The notes: a model not told the origin generated them from the sequence alone. Positions 34,757 through 45,846 are shown, counted from the stretch's first letter. The stretch: 64,000 nucleotides of DNA from Verticillium longisporum (GCA_019188255.1 JAETXT010000001.1:8742001-8806000); one strand, 5' to 3'. A program made the numbers and translations.

Positions 34757-35383
34757 TACCTCCTTTGTGAGACTCGTCGGAGGTATAGAAATGAAGGCAA
34801 TCACGTACAGCGTAAAAATAGCGCCAATGCCATCCCGATTCCGTTTCTTCGTCAGGCTTGCATCTGTTCAACCACAGTATTTTAGATCTGGCGAAGAGGT
34901 GCCATCGCATCGCGACTCCAACTGGGGACCTGGCAAGCTGGCTGGCAGGCTCAGGTGCCAGTGAATTCGAGTGGGGCACAGCACGTGACTTCGCGTTTTG
35001 TCTGGGAAGGTCCAGTCATCGAACCATTACTGGATCAACTCATCAACAAATTCAACATGGCCATCGCGCCGAACGCTAAACAATTGTTGCGGTTCAATCG
35101 ATCATCAAGAGAACTGCTCTAGGTCGGGGAGGTTCCGTCTCACCCCGCGCATGCAACTCTAACATTGGCATCCACCTATCAGTGCATTTTTTACGACAGC
35201 TTTCAGAACGCGGCTCACGCTCCATCCAACACCTGCTCACTCTCAATGGCACTCTAATTCATCTTACGACGGCGATCCGAGAACCCTCGAACACCAACCT
35301 ACTCTTCATTCTTCATCACTGAACGGTAGTCCGTCTATGAAACTTGTAGCTTTTAGGCGGTCGAGCTTCACAGGCTAAGCCAG
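34757..35383. other. Intergenic, 0.6 kb
   Basis: 3' flank of the CoA-transferase and promoter of the PHD gene. No open frame or repeat is supported. Confidence 0.5.
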
Positions 35384-36877
35384 ATGTCAGGCTCTCTACT
35401 GCCCAGTCTGCGGGCGGGCTTACAGGGCACTGGGTCGGAACCAGTTCCTCCAACAACTGACACGATGGACATTGACCATCCAAAAACAGAGGCAAATGTC
35501 ATAGAAAAGGCCAGCAAGCCCCTTTCTTCGCCGAATGGTTTCCCCCAAAATACAACGCAATTGCCATTAGCAGCGCCACGCCTCTACAGACCGCAGTTTC
35601 CCACTACGAGAGACGCCATCCTCGCCCGAGTCAAAAAGCAAAAAGACACGCAGTCATCACATGCGCCTCCTTATCTTCCTATTTGGTTCTCTGCCACCTA
35701 CGAAGACGTTCTTCGGGAACAAAAGACGTCTCGCAACAAGGCTCCATGCGCTCCCCTGCCTTCTACGCTATCCATGCCAGAGGAGACTTTGCCTCCACTG
35801 CGACCACCGACGCCAAGCCTCAAGAGAAAACGAACCCCGGAAGTCGACGATTCGCCTTTTACGATAGGTCAAACAGCGGCTGCGGCGCTCGCTGCTGACC
35901 GCCCGGCGCGTATCGTCCCCAAGCCCCTTCTCCGCAACAAGCGGACCGAAGAAGACGGCCCTCGACGCTGCGACAAGTGCGAGTCCGCGGAAGAGTCACC
36001 GGAAAATCTTCTTGTCGTCTGCCCTGTCTGCGGCTGGTCGTGGCATCAGCGATGCCACGATCCCGAAATCGGTGCCGGCTCGGTCCGCGACAGGGTACGC
36101 TTTAAGTGTGCAGAGTGTGTGAGGGAAGGGGCGGCCATCGATGCCTACAGACTGGACAAGCTCCACCAGGATCAGATCTCGTCGCGAGGTGTGGCGGACG
36201 TCGAGAAGCTGCGCAACGCAAGGCTCGCGGAGCTTCCAGCGTTTAACAAACCCGAGCTCGTGGGCTTCAAGGCAGGAGATGCGGACCGCGAAACGGTGAG
36301 AATTCTGTCGCTTACAGGCTTCCTCGTTATTCGGCTTGGCTCATGTTGCTGACTTGTCATAGCGTCGAGCATACTTTTCCTCTCTGAGAAAGACGGACGT
36401 CATCAATTTGTTGCTGTTCAGCGACGCAGTCAAAGACGGGCTTCTCATCGATGTCCTCGTTTCCATGTCGAAAAAACACCCGAACCTCCCCCTCTTTAAC
36501 CATCCAGACTGGGCAGTTGTAAGCGCATTCACTAGACTCTTTCTCTAGCCGACCTTCTGACCAGTACTTAGGCCCTCACAACACCAGCCAGTCTACCTCG
36601 CCTTGCGCCGCCAAAGGTGCGTCAACCGGCGGCAAAGCCTGTCACCAAACGACCCAAGACGTCCGCCATTCGCAAGGTCCAGGAGACGGAGACCATTGCC
36701 GACCAGCCAGACGAGGAGCCGCTGCCTGGTATATGGCCCGAGGCCGGCATTGGTCTGTACAGCAAGCTGCCGCCCGAGCTGCCTGATCCGATCCTGTTAG
36801 GACAGAATGATGAGGAGGCATTCAGTGGGTTCATGATTGATCGAAATGGACGGCCCGTGGAGCCGGCCTTTGGGTAG
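35384..36877 (+). CDS. PHD-finger protein (possible C-terminal extension to 37273)
   Basis: Three exons, 35384-36295, 36363-36518 and 36572-36877, give 457 residues. Introns of 67 and 53 bp have good branch points. One PHD-type zinc finger lies at about residues 196-246 (CDKC, VVCPVCGWSWHQRCHD, KCAECV), so the protein probably reads histone tails in the nucleus. The N-terminal 190 residues are Pro/Thr-rich with a basic KRKR patch. After the finger comes a helical region (VINLLLFSDAVKDGLLIDVLV). TAG at 36875-36877 ends the frame, but the same frame stays open for another 131 codons to TAG at 37271-37273. It encodes a Ser/Thr/Lys-rich tail that looks like genuine disordered protein. A 42-bp in-frame segment 36874-36915 (GTAGAG...GGTTAG) could be an intron that removes the stop. 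Otherwise the stop truncates the protein. Confidence 0.8.
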
Positions 36878-37469
36878 AGTGTCGGGGTTGCTCGGCGGCC
36901 GACGCAAGTGGTTAGTGGTGGAAGTCAGTGCGGCGACGGGAGTGGTACGAACCGAGGACAGCCCTCAGATGCGCATCAGCAGGCGAACGGCAACAACAAT
37001 TCAGACACGAGCCCAACATCTGACGTGAAGGGAAAGGCAAGAATGGAGACGCCCGCGTCCGAAGCTAGGACGGCAGAATCAGGAAGACAGCGAAGCGGCA
37101 AGTCCACCAGAGCACATCCAACCTCGAGCTCCGGCCCAAGCAGCACGAGCCTCGAGCCCTCACCGAAAGCGCAGAGGGAGTCAAGGCTGCTACAGAGTTG
37201 GAGCTGGTGGAGGGAACCGTCCACGGGAGCTCCAAATCGCAAGCACGGAGAAAGCAGTGGGAGGAAGACGTAGATGTGGCGAAGATTGCGATACCCCATA
37301 GTCATGTCAGTGCTCCCCCTCATGACGCGGATGCGCCTAGACTTGGAGTAAGGATTTCCCAGTAGTCACAAATGGATATGGTTCTTGTGGCAGGTGTGCC
37401 ATTCATCTTGCTCTTTCGAGATTATGTTTTCAACATGTGGCCCAGCACCAGTTGATATTACCACCTCCT

Positions 37470-38208
37470 TCATCGTCCACCCCGTATCGAACTCTTGCTC
37501 CGTTGACCCCGCCCACTGCGGCCGCTGGTCAGTGACCTCCCGCCGTGCACCCAGTTCAGCAAGACCCGCCACCGCAACGCAACCCTCCCGAAATCCCACA
37601 TTGCAATCACAAACACCGCGCCCGCGACGAACCCGTCGACCGTCTCGAACACGGTGCCCCAGAGGAGGGAGCCTGGCGTGAAGACTCTCGGCCCAGGTAC
37701 GTGCGCCGCGAACGCGACGAAGACCGCCAGGAGACACGTGGCGATGCCCAGCCGCACGAGGAGGGTGACGGCGTGGGGGGGACGGAGAATGCTCAGCAGC
37801 GAGAGGAGGGTGTCGAAGATGAGGAAAATGAGAGCGGCTATGACGTTGTGTCTGCTCACGTGTTAGTCGAGGTTTTGCAACGCAAGAGCCTGATTAGACG
37901 CACCCTATCTGTGTCCCGGCTGCCGCAGGCTGGTCGTGGAGAAAAGTCGCCAACGCGGCGATAAGCACGGCGCAGAGGTGGATGTGGAGGACAGTGCTGG
38001 CGAGATGGATCCATGACGTGGAAGAAGGTGCTCGGTGGGAGCGATGCCGCGAGGAATGCCGCGACGGTGCACGAGGTTGCCGGTGCGGGACTTGGTGAGG
38101 TTTCGGAGCTGGTGGAGCGATGCTCATAGTCTGGCGATAGACGGACTTGTCCTGCTTCTTGAGCGGCGCGAGGGCCAGCGGCGGGGGACGTTTTGGTCTA
38201 TCCATCAT
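37470..38208 (-). CDS. Four-helix membrane protein, unknown
   Basis: Two exons, 38208-37904 and 37851-37470, across a 52-bp intron (GTGCGT...CGACTAACACGTGAGCAG), give 228 residues. A Pro/Arg/His-rich N-terminal tail (MMDRPKRPPPLALAPLKKQ) precedes four hydrophobic segments: STVLHIHLCAVLIAALATFL, NVIAALIFLIFDTLLSLLSI, LVRLGIATCLLAVFVAFAA and ETVDGFVAGAVFVIAMWDF. This is the layout of MARVEL-like fungal membrane proteins. The C-terminus is basic. The start is tentative: an overlapping frame at 38220-38340 encodes an acidic stretch (SSPDESPYDLDDTLDI) that could belong to an upstream exon I could not join. Confidence 0.65.
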
Positions 38209-38559
38209 GCTTGGTGGTTCTGAATACCCGCCCGGTGATGTCGAGAGTGTCGTCGAGGTCGTACGGGGACTCGTCCGGCGAGCTGATCTGGCGCTCAGCG
38301 TCGGAACGTCTGCGGCGGGCGACCTCGGGTGCTGCGGCAGCGACTGTAGCCAAGGGGCAAGCGGCGCATGAAATAGGACGGCGACGACGACGGCGACGGG
38401 ATGAGTTACAGTCAAGAGCCCAGTGGCGGCTACCTAGTTGTCTGAACCAGCAGACGCCGCGTCAGGTGTCTCTATGGTCGTCGCTGGCGTTGCCCGGACG
38501 GCTCGAGTGAGAGAGAGACACTTCGCAGCCAGACATCATGGGGCTCAGCTCAGATAACA

Positions 38560-39540
38560 ATGACCGCAAGGCCACACGCATCGCGAAGTGGATGTTTGAA
38601 TGTCGTGGCGTCAAGTGGCATGACCGCTGGAGACTTGCGATTGGGGCTTTGCGTTGGTTCACTGAAGGTTGAAGAGCAGGGATCGTGTAGCGAAGTCGTA
38701 GGGGCCCGCCGCAACTGGGGCATCGTGGCAGAACAGGGATATTGTCATCGTGCGTCCTTGGCACTAGAATTAACTCTACCCACATCATCATCTTCAGACG
38801 ACCATGCCGATGGGACGCTTCCGAAACGAGGGATCGCTCGCCAAGTCGTTGATGCACCCACAAGCAACATGTTCACATGGAAGGTTCCTGAGACTGAAAT
38901 GACCGCGCTGGCAGCTCAAAATTGGTTCGGTAATGTGATCTTCCTTGGTCTATGTTTTCTGATGTGGGTATCGTTGCGTCGTACCCCAGACACCCATGCT
39001 ACTGCACGGCCCACGCCTGGCGTGATCGTCAACCTGCGACACGTCCAGGCCCTTGACACAACCTCCTCACCCCAGCTGGCGCATTGCCCCCGTTCTCATC
39101 TTGTCGTCGTCGCCGGGCCAGGGCGTCTTTTAATTCGTGAACTGCTCGGCTCCCGGGAAAGTTTGCGTGAGATGAGCCACAAAAAGTCCAGCCGCATCCC
39201 ACTTCAGCTGGGCAAGCCTGGCATAGCATTACGGCTTGGTATCGTAACGGTGAAAGAAACGTGCCTCGGAATCTCAGCATCCGCGTCGGGGGCCTGGCTC
39301 AGACTTGCCTTTACGTCTTCATGGTCGGCGGTCTCAAAACACAAACGAACCAAGAACGGAGGAGGGTTACTGAGCGAACAGAAACACGCAACTGCCGACA
39401 TGGAAACGTCCCTGTCAGCCAAACCGACTCGGAAGTATCTGTTGGTCATCACAGCCAGTCCCTTGGTACGAATCGTTTTCAGAGGCTGCACTGGCAAAGC
39501 CGTCATGCTCGTGTCGTCCTGCTCAAGAAGCAAACTCTAG
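38560..39540 (+). CDS. Long ORF, no recognised family
   Basis: An uninterrupted ATG frame of 326 codons. A run this long is unlikely by chance at this base composition, and it is not antisense to a known exon except for its last 18 bases, which overlap the 3' end of the asparagine synthetase-like gene. The product shows one possible membrane helix (WFGNVIFLGLCFLMWVSL, about residues 122-140) and is otherwise Ser/Arg-rich, without motifs. Composition is irregular and no signal peptide is seen. It may be a real orphan gene or a chance frame, and transcription data would decide. Confidence 0.3.
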   Translation: MTARPHASRSGCLNVVASSGMTAGDLRLGLCVGSLKVEEQGSCSEVVGARRNWGIVAEQGYCHRASLALELTLPTSSSSDDHADGTLPKRGIARQVVDAPTSNMFTWKVPETEMTALAAQNWFGNVIFLGLCFLMWVSLRRTPDTHATARPTPGVIVNLRHVQALDTTSSPQLAHCPRSHLVVVAGPGRLLIRELLGSRESLREMSHKKSSRIPLQLGKPGIALRLGIVTVKETCLGISASASGAWLRLAFTSSWSAVSKHKRTKNGGGLLSEQKHATADMETSLSAKPTRKYLLVITASPLVRIVFRGCTGKAVMLVSSCSRSKL

Positions 39541-41412
39541 GATGAGGTCGGTGCCCTTGGACTGCCCACTGACCATCTTGGCCGTTTTCGCTCCGAATTG
39601 AATCTGGCATGAACCACCCATGTTAGCCTGCGCCGTTGTTGCATTTCGTGGCAACCATCAGACGTTGCACATCAGACGAAGAGGAAACATACCGCCCGCT
39701 TCTTTTCCCGTGCCACGGACCGCATGCCCAACTCCTCGGCCAGAAGCCTGAGCACCCGCTTTGCAGGCTCGACCATAGTCTCGGTCTGTGGGTGATTAAA
39801 GTCACACTTGCCCCATGCTGGAGTTTCGACAGCCCACTTGACCAGTCGTTCGTCCAGAAATGGGAATCGGACCTCGCGACCCCAATGTGCCATGATCCTG
39901 TCGTCGCGGCCCAAATTGCGCTCGCCGAGGCGTCCAACATCGAGCTTCAGTTCGTCAACCAGAGCCTGGTAGCCTCCTCGCTCAAAGGCAACGGCATGTC
40001 GAGAATAGCCACCGAACAACTCGTCCGCGCCGAGGCCCGACAGCAGCACCCTGGCGGCCGTGGCGTAGGGCACTGGCTCGCTGGAAGGCATGGCCTGAGC
40101 TTCGCCGACGCCGCGGGCTGCAAAGTAAAGGGCAAAAGATATTGAAATGTCCATCTCCGTCCTGTGCGGGTACATCAAAGATACGACTTGGCTCCTGTGA
40201 GCGAGAGTCTCGGTGTAGGGGACATTAACCTCCAGCCTGTCGTCAGTCCGATGCATGCAAGGGTGCCGATTGAGTTAGAAGGACATGACGTACCGCCACA
40301 AATCTCCACCTCCTTGCCGGACACACCCGGACGAGCTCGGCGAAAGACTTTCTGCCCGTGACCCGATCAGGGCAGATCTCGTATATACTTTCGGTGGCGT
40401 CCTTACGCCGCGTACCGGCCACACGGGGGTTCTCGAACGCAACATTCAAGAGGTCGATACCCTGATCGGGCGGGAGTAAGTCACTCGCAAGGCGCGCAAG
40501 GACCGTGCAGTCCAAGCCGCCGGAGAAGAGTACAGATACCCTCGCATCATCCGTGATAGCAAGTTCCGTCCCTGAATGGGGAGGGTTTGGTATGTCCAGA
40601 ACACGCAGTGCCAGCGAGTCTCTAAGTTGCTGGCGGAGCATCTGCACAGCTGTGTATTCAGGGACCAACGGAGCCGGCTCGCCATCTGGTAGAGCCGTGT
40701 TGAAAACGCCAATGTCGAGCACCTACGCCAGTAAGTAGCAGGAAGCCGATGCAACATAGAGGTCGTGACTCACCAAGTCTTTCTCTGAGCTGCCTAACCA
40801 GGGATAACGAGATACTGATCCAGCTACGTCCCGACCTTCGGCCCATGACTGCAAATCGAACACGTAGATACCATCGGCCTCGACTTCGGACCAGCTGGGA
40901 TCTGTGTCGCCTACGACACTGGCCAGAACCAGCCCTGCATCCTGTCGCTGAAGAAGAGATCGCCGTCCCAGGCGGTCGCGCCCGTAGTACACCTTGGACG
41001 ACGCCCTGTCGAAGAACAAAAAGGCAAACGGCCCTTCGATGGCGCGCAGCACTCCTAGAACCGCTTCTTCGGACGATGATGCAGTCGCGCGAGCACCCTC
41101 CAAGCGCGCAAAGATGAGCTCGCCGTCGTTCCCGTCGAGCGCTCCGCCATCAACCCTCCACGCCTCGCCGTTCCAGCAGAAAACAGAGCCTCCCACGTCG
41201 TCTCGGAATGGTTGCGGCGTGACGTGGTCGCCGCGAAGAGCCAGAACGGTCGAGGTGAAGGATAGCGTGATGGGTGCAGAGCCCTCGAGTTGGACGGTCT
41301 CCTGGAAGTTCCCAAGATGATCGGGACCGCGGCAGGCAAGGCATCGCGTCAGGTCGTCCGAGACGCGCGCTCTCTCGACACCACGAGTGACGGAGGCGTG
41401 GATGCCACACAT
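39523..41412 (-). CDS. Asparagine synthetase domain protein (ASNSD1-like)
   Basis: Four exons, 41412-40774, 40722-40294, 40229-39693 and 39603-39523, give 561 residues. Introns of 51, 64 and 89 bp are GT-AG. The protein begins MCGIHASV, so Cys2 would be the glutamine-amidotransferase nucleophile. Glutaminase-domain signs include CRGPDHLGNF, FCWNGEAWRVDG and YGRDRLGRRSLL. The synthetase half has the PP-loop VSVLFSGGLDCTVLARLASD and later LLSGLGADELFGGYSRH and REVRFPFLDERLVKWA. The overall divergence and the N-terminus fit the ASNSD1-like group rather than housekeeping asparagine synthetase. The join FVA/VNVPYTETLAHR uses a GGAG acceptor, because the earlier CAG would shift the frame. Function in fungi is poorly known. 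Confidence 0.9.
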
Positions 41413-41713
41413 GATGTTACGCGGAAAAAGTCTGTTGCCTGACGGTTGGCGGCGTTGCTGAAGGTTTCGGGCAGGTGCTTGCAATATTCAAGGGAATGAC
41501 ATCTCACCAATTTCACGTGGTGCACGTCCTTTCCGTTGCGCTTCGCGTGCGCCAGCAAGCCACCAGAAAAGTTCAGCCACTCCATCAGCCACCATAAACG
41601 AAGGTATGCCTTCCACACCCATGCAAACAGTCCCTATAAATCTTGTCACATCAAGCAGGAACAGACTCTCGAAAATGTCTCCTTTATTTTATAAACGCAA
41701 AATGATCACTATT

Positions 41714-44242
41714 TTAATCTACGATACCCTCTGGTAGGATGGAGATGTAATCCACCGGCGCCGGCTCCTGCCCGTCGGGCTTTCCTACGATGCGAAGCGT
41801 GCTTCCATTCTCCACGTGCACGCCCTTGAATGTAATACGCGTCGCCGTCTGTCCATCAATGTACTGCGACGGCGCCTTGCCCAGAATGTATTCATGGTCA
41901 CCCTTCCACTCGCCGACGAGGTCGTCATCGAGGAAGAGCATCCACGTGGCGTTGCCGAGAGCCTGGTCGTAGTAGTTGACTGCGACGTTGTACGTTCCTG
42001 TCTCAAACTCGAGCTTCGTCGACGCGGTACCCTCGGTAGAGTTGTCCGCCGTCACGATGCAGTGAGAGCCGCTCGCAGCCTCGAATGGGTGAACCCGGTA
42101 CGGCTTGTAGCCGTCGAGCTCCATGTCCTCAGCCTCGATGCGGTAGGGGTGGTTGCCCACGCGGCCAGCCTCGTCAGGAATGCTCGACTTGTTGAAGTAG
42201 AAGTTGTTGACAGAGTCACGCCACACCAGCGAGTGGCCAGCCTGATAGATGAGGCGGAAGAGCACATGTTCGTAGCGCTCTTCGTCAATCTTGTCCTTGA
42301 GGCTCTCCCAGAGGGGCACAAACGACTGCGCCACGGCGCTGCCCTCGTAATGGGCGTCGTAGAAGTGCTGGATGACAGTCTTGCCGCTCTTGAGGAGCTG
42401 GGTGTAGGGGACGTGGTGGAACCAGAGCAGGAGGTTGTCGGGTGTGGTTTCGATGTTTTCGTACATCTCGTAGATTTCTTTGGGATACTGCCCGGCGTTT
42501 CCGGTGCCGTTCCACACGGTGCGGTCCATACCAATGCTGTTGGCGTCGGCACGCGTCCACTGACCCCAGGGGTTGTTGTCTTGCGAGGCGGGGTTGGGAC
42601 CATAGTGGCCGTGGAGAATGTCGGTCAACGTCTGGACGCCTAGGTTGCCAGAGTAGTTCTCATACGCCGGCCACGACTCCATCGACATCTTCGTGATGGT
42701 GTCGATCACAAGAGGGTCGTGGTTGAACGTCATCTTGGTCCACTCCTCCAGAACCTCGACCGACTCCGCAGAAGGATCCCATGCCAGTCTGCCGTAAGCA
42801 TACAGGTTGGACATGGCCAAATGGCTTCCGAGCCAAGTAGTGTTGTGGCCAACGTTGACGACACCGGCGTAACCTCCAAGTTTGTTGCCGAACCGTCTTC
42901 CGCTGACAATGCTCTTCAGCGTAGAGTCTTGGCCTTCAACGCGCAGGTCAAAGTCAAGAAGCTCTTTCCACATTGGGGCAAGGTAGACAAGATGAGCCTG
43001 CTGGCCAAGGTATTCTTGCGTGATCTGGAGTTCGACCGCACTGCCCGTCTCGTGCAGTTGAGAGAAAAGAGGCGACACAGGCTCACGAACCTGGAAATCG
43101 ATGGGACCATACTTGATCTGGATAACAACATTATCGGCGAACTCGGTGTCAAGACCGTCAAAGAACTCGACAGCCGCGTTGGCACGATCAGCCTTCCAGT
43201 TGGCGTCCTGGTTCAAGCTCTGGTGATCGTAGACAAAGGCTCGGAACAGAATAATGCCGCCGTATGGGTCAAGAGTGTGGGCAAACATGTTGGCGCCATC
43301 GGCCAACGTCCTGTTGTATGTAATCGGTCCGGGTTGGCCTTCCGAGTTGGCCTTGACGAGGTATCCGGCCATGTCAGGAATCCGCTCGTACAGAGCGTCT
43401 GTGATACCCTGCCACCAGTCGATAACTTCCTGATCGAGAGGGTCGAAAGTATCGAGGCCTCCCAGCAGCTGAGGCGAGGCAAAATTAAGGGAGAGACCGA
43501 GCTTGATACCGTACGGGCGGAAGGCATCAGCGATGCGAGCAACGCCATCCATGTTCTCGGGTGTCAGAGTTGTCTCGTTGGCATTGACGTTGTTGACAAC
43601 AACGGCGTTCAGGCCAATGGAGGCCAGCAGACGAGCATACTCGCCGACACGTGTCAGGTCTTCGCGGACCTTTCCATCCCAGAAGAAGATGGAATCACCG
43701 CCGTAGCCTCGCTCAACACTGCCGTGAGTTCCCCCATCGCGCATGTTGTCCCACTGGTTGACCCATCGAATCGGAGCGTCGGGGTTCGAGGTCAAGACTT
43801 CGTCCTTAATCTCGCCCTGTGCGAGGCGTGCGAGATATTTAAAGGCTCCGTATAGTGCACCTCGTTCGTTCTGTCCGAGGATCAAAACGTTGCCGCCAGA
43901 GATGTTGAGGTGGTATCCATCTTCGATGAGCTCGGGGAGTTCTTCAATGGCACCACCATCCTCGAGATATGCCTCCAGGGTGCCGACAGTGATGGTGGCT
44001 TCGTCCTCAGAAGCAACCCCAAAAGTCAACTCCTTGCTGAAGATGCTGTTGATGCCATCTGCGAGCTCCTTGCCGGCGGTGTGAATGGGAAGGCCTTCGG
44101 TGGCATTGAGCGTGACGATGACCGACGGCAGTTTGCCGTGGTAGCATTTGGCATGTGGGATTGGGGCGTACCGCAGCCATGCGGCCAAGCCGTCTTCGGC
44201 AGCGGCTAAGCCGAGAGTCGCGAGGAGAATCAGGCCGCGCAT
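41714..44242 (-). CDS. aguA: Alpha-glucuronidase, GH67, secreted
   Basis: Cleaves 4-O-methyl-glucuronic acid side chains from xylo-oligosaccharides during hemicellulose breakdown. Single exon, 842 residues from ATG 44242, length as in other fungal AguA. The signal peptide is MRGLILLATLGLAAAEDG. The N-terminal domain (about 20-150) is followed by the catalytic barrel. Active-site blocks are intact: VKANSEGQPGP (acid Glu), YGPIDFQVREPVSPLF (Asp and neighbours) and ELQITQEYLGQ (Glu). The C-terminal domain ends GIVD. Many Asn-X-Thr/Ser sites fit a secreted glycoprotein. A candidate XlnR site, a CreA-type site and a TATA box lie upstream. Its neighbours are not functionally related except the glucoamylase gene 5 kb away. 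Confidence 0.97.
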   Translation of the reverse strand: MRGLILLATLGLAAAEDGLAAWLRYAPIPHAKCYHGKLPSVIVTLNATEGLPIHTAGKELADGINSIFSKELTFGVASEDEATITVGTLEAYLEDGGAIEELPELIEDGYHLNISGGNVLILGQNERGALYGAFKYLARLAQGEIKDEVLTSNPDAPIRWVNQWDNMRDGGTHGSVERGYGGDSIFFWDGKVREDLTRVGEYARLLASIGLNAVVVNNVNANETTLTPENMDGVARIADAFRPYGIKLGLSLNFASPQLLGGLDTFDPLDQEVIDWWQGITDALYERIPDMAGYLVKANSEGQPGPITYNRTLADGANMFAHTLDPYGGIILFRAFVYDHQSLNQDANWKADRANAAVEFFDGLDTEFADNVVIQIKYGPIDFQVREPVSPLFSQLHETGSAVELQITQEYLGQQAHLVYLAPMWKELLDFDLRVEGQDSTLKSIVSGRRFGNKLGGYAGVVNVGHNTTWLGSHLAMSNLYAYGRLAWDPSAESVEVLEEWTKMTFNHDPLVIDTITKMSMESWPAYENYSGNLGVQTLTDILHGHYGPNPASQDNNPWGQWTRADANSIGMDRTVWNGTGNAGQYPKEIYEMYENIETTPDNLLLWFHHVPYTQLLKSGKTVIQHFYDAHYEGSAVAQSFVPLWESLKDKIDEERYEHVLFRLIYQAGHSLVWRDSVNNFYFNKSSIPDEAGRVGNHPYRIEAEDMELDGYKPYRVHPFEAASGSHCIVTADNSTEGTASTKLEFETGTYNVAVNYYDQALGNATWMLFLDDDLVGEWKGDHEYILGKAPSQYIDGQTATRITFKGVHVENGSTLRIVGKPDGQEPAPVDYISILPEGIVD

Positions 44243-44331
44243 TTTGATGGTGGTGAAGCTCGCGATCCTCGTGTATTAGGTGAGAGAGCTTGCGCCTGAA
44301 CAACGGTTTCGGTGCCCGGATCGCCGCCATC

Positions 44332-44338
44332 TTTATAT
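44332..44338 (-). promoter_or_regulatory. aguA: TATA box of the GH67 gene
   Basis: TATAAAG on the minus strand, about 90 bp upstream of the ATG, a usual spacing for a fungal promoter with a leader of about 50-60 bp. Confidence 0.5.
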
Positions 44339-44448
44339 TGCTTCAACCGCGGTTCGCTCCATGATGTACCGTGCCATGCAGGTTTCTCCGTCATAGGGAT
44401 CGTCATGCTCCGGCTCGCTGGGTTCCAAGGTTCCATCGTCTCCAGGCT

Positions 44449-44454
44449 GTGGGG
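44449..44454 (+). promoter_or_regulatory. Candidate CreA site upstream of GH67
   Basis: GTGGGG fits the SYGGRG consensus of the carbon-catabolite repressor CreA, about 207 bp upstream of the ATG. A second G-rich stretch follows directly. The motif is short, so chance occurrence is possible. Confidence 0.35.
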
Positions 44455-44478
44455 GAGGGCCGCCGGATGATACGATGC

Positions 44479-44485
44479 CTTTAGC
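44479..44485 (-). promoter_or_regulatory. Candidate XlnR/Xyr1 site upstream of GH67
   Basis: GGCTAAA on the minus strand, 237 bp upstream of the ATG. It matches the known xylanase-regulator consensus GGCTAR/GGCTAAA and stands before a gene that this regulator controls in other fungi. Confidence 0.5.
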
Positions 44486-45018
44486 CTGTTTGTTCGACAT
44501 GACTTGGACATTATTTGGCGTGCGGGGCCAATTGAACCGGCTCGGCGCTGTGGGACCTGTTCGCGTGCATTCGAGTCAGAATGGTGCCGTCTAGGTAGCT
44601 GTGTGTACTGGATTACCCTTGGTGTGCTTTTGGCGACGAACATGACGTTTACCAGCCAGCGGTTGAGAGAGCAGGCGGCCGAGGCGCACTCTTGCCCCTT
44701 GTCGCGGGGTACCTGGTGGGGTAAAACCAAGCTTCAAGCCACGGCAGATGGCGGGCAAAGTGCCCTGTGCAACGAGCCAAACTCAGGGCCAATGCCGGGT
44801 AAAAGGGAGAAACAGGAGCTTTGCAGAGACGCTAGGCGCAACCAAGGTGATGATCGTCGGGCAGAGAGCTACCGAGATGGGATTGGCAGCTGCTAAAGAC
44901 GGTGCGATAGGCTTCTGTGGCAAACACGTCGCGACGTATGACGGCTGAGTCGCTTGCGTGGACATGGGCCATTCACTCAGTGAAGCAAAAGAACAATTGC
45001 CACAAGACTGAAGAGGTC

Positions 45019-45024
45019 AAAAAA
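45019..45024 (-). terminator. RNA polymerase III terminator of tRNA-Glu
   Basis: Run of six T on the minus strand immediately after the discriminator base of the tRNA gene. Confidence 0.8.
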
Positions 45025-45096
45025 TTCCGAACCAGGGAATCGAACCCTGAGCCTGACGTTGAGAGCGTCAAATGTTAGCCATTACACCAGTTCGGA
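45025..45096 (-). tRNA. tRNA-Glu (CTC anticodon)
   Basis: 72-bp intronless tRNA. The acceptor stem TCCGAAC pairs perfectly with GTTCGGA, and the discriminator is A. The D arm contains TGGTGTAATGGCTA. The anticodon stem TGACG/CGTCA encloses the loop CTCTCAA, giving anticodon CTC, which reads GAG. The T arm carries GGTTCGATTCC. All parts resemble fungal tRNA-Glu. Confidence 0.95.
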
Positions 45097-45846
45097 TACT
45101 GGTTCACGGGAATTGTGGCGCAGCACAGACTTCATGTAGCTAGTAGGATAGAGCTAACTACAGGCATGTCCGCGTCGAAGCTCCTGCGGGTAGGGGTGCA
45201 TTGAGGCACCGACGGGGGGGGTGGGGGCGGAGGAGGTAACGGATGAGCAATGGCATTGACTGGCCTTGTGCTTCTTGAATTTTGTTTTACACCATGTGCC
45301 AAGCTTAAATAATGAAGGCGGCTAGAAGGGCAGGACTGTCGCGATGGTCTTGTCTGGTGTTGATGTAGGTATGGTGGAACGAAGTACCCAGTGGACATTT
45401 CGCTTCCGAGACGTGTTCCTGACGTCAGGTAGGCACTTAAACCCACCTCGGTGCCTTACTTTATCAAGCTAACTGTATGCTGGGCAGTGCTTCCCCGGTT
45501 CTTGTCCTCCGTCAGGCGGCAAGCCCATGCGAAGCCAGGCAAACCTCTCCAGACGGGAGCACCTGCCAGCGTCTGGCTCTGTGAAACGTCGCACTGTTCC
45601 TGCGAGTACCCGATTCGGATTAGCGTATAACCCCCTGGATCAATCGCGTCCGTCGCCAAGTTGACACGACTCTTTTCTTGATGAGAGTGAAGCCTCCGTC
45701 GAGAACAAAGAGCGAAACCTTCGCTCCCACTCACCGATCAACGACTATCTCATCAGGGCAGACGTCATCTACGGCCACTTCAGCACACCCTTTCGCAGCA
45801 TGAAAGCCTAGGAGAGGAGAGCCCAGTACTCTGACCCACAACCACC
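45097..45846. other. Intergenic, 0.75 kb
   Basis: Upstream of the tRNA (minus) and of the glutaminyl cyclase gene (plus). A G8 run followed by a G/T-rich tract is at about 45213-45228. No gene is seen. Confidence 0.5.

Noticed and set aside
2423..37273. Stop-codon reassignment (TAG/TAA read as Gln) as the general explanation of in-frame stops
   Set aside because: TFIIB and the NmrA-like gene end at TAG and GH67 at TAA exactly where the families end, so the standard code is in use.
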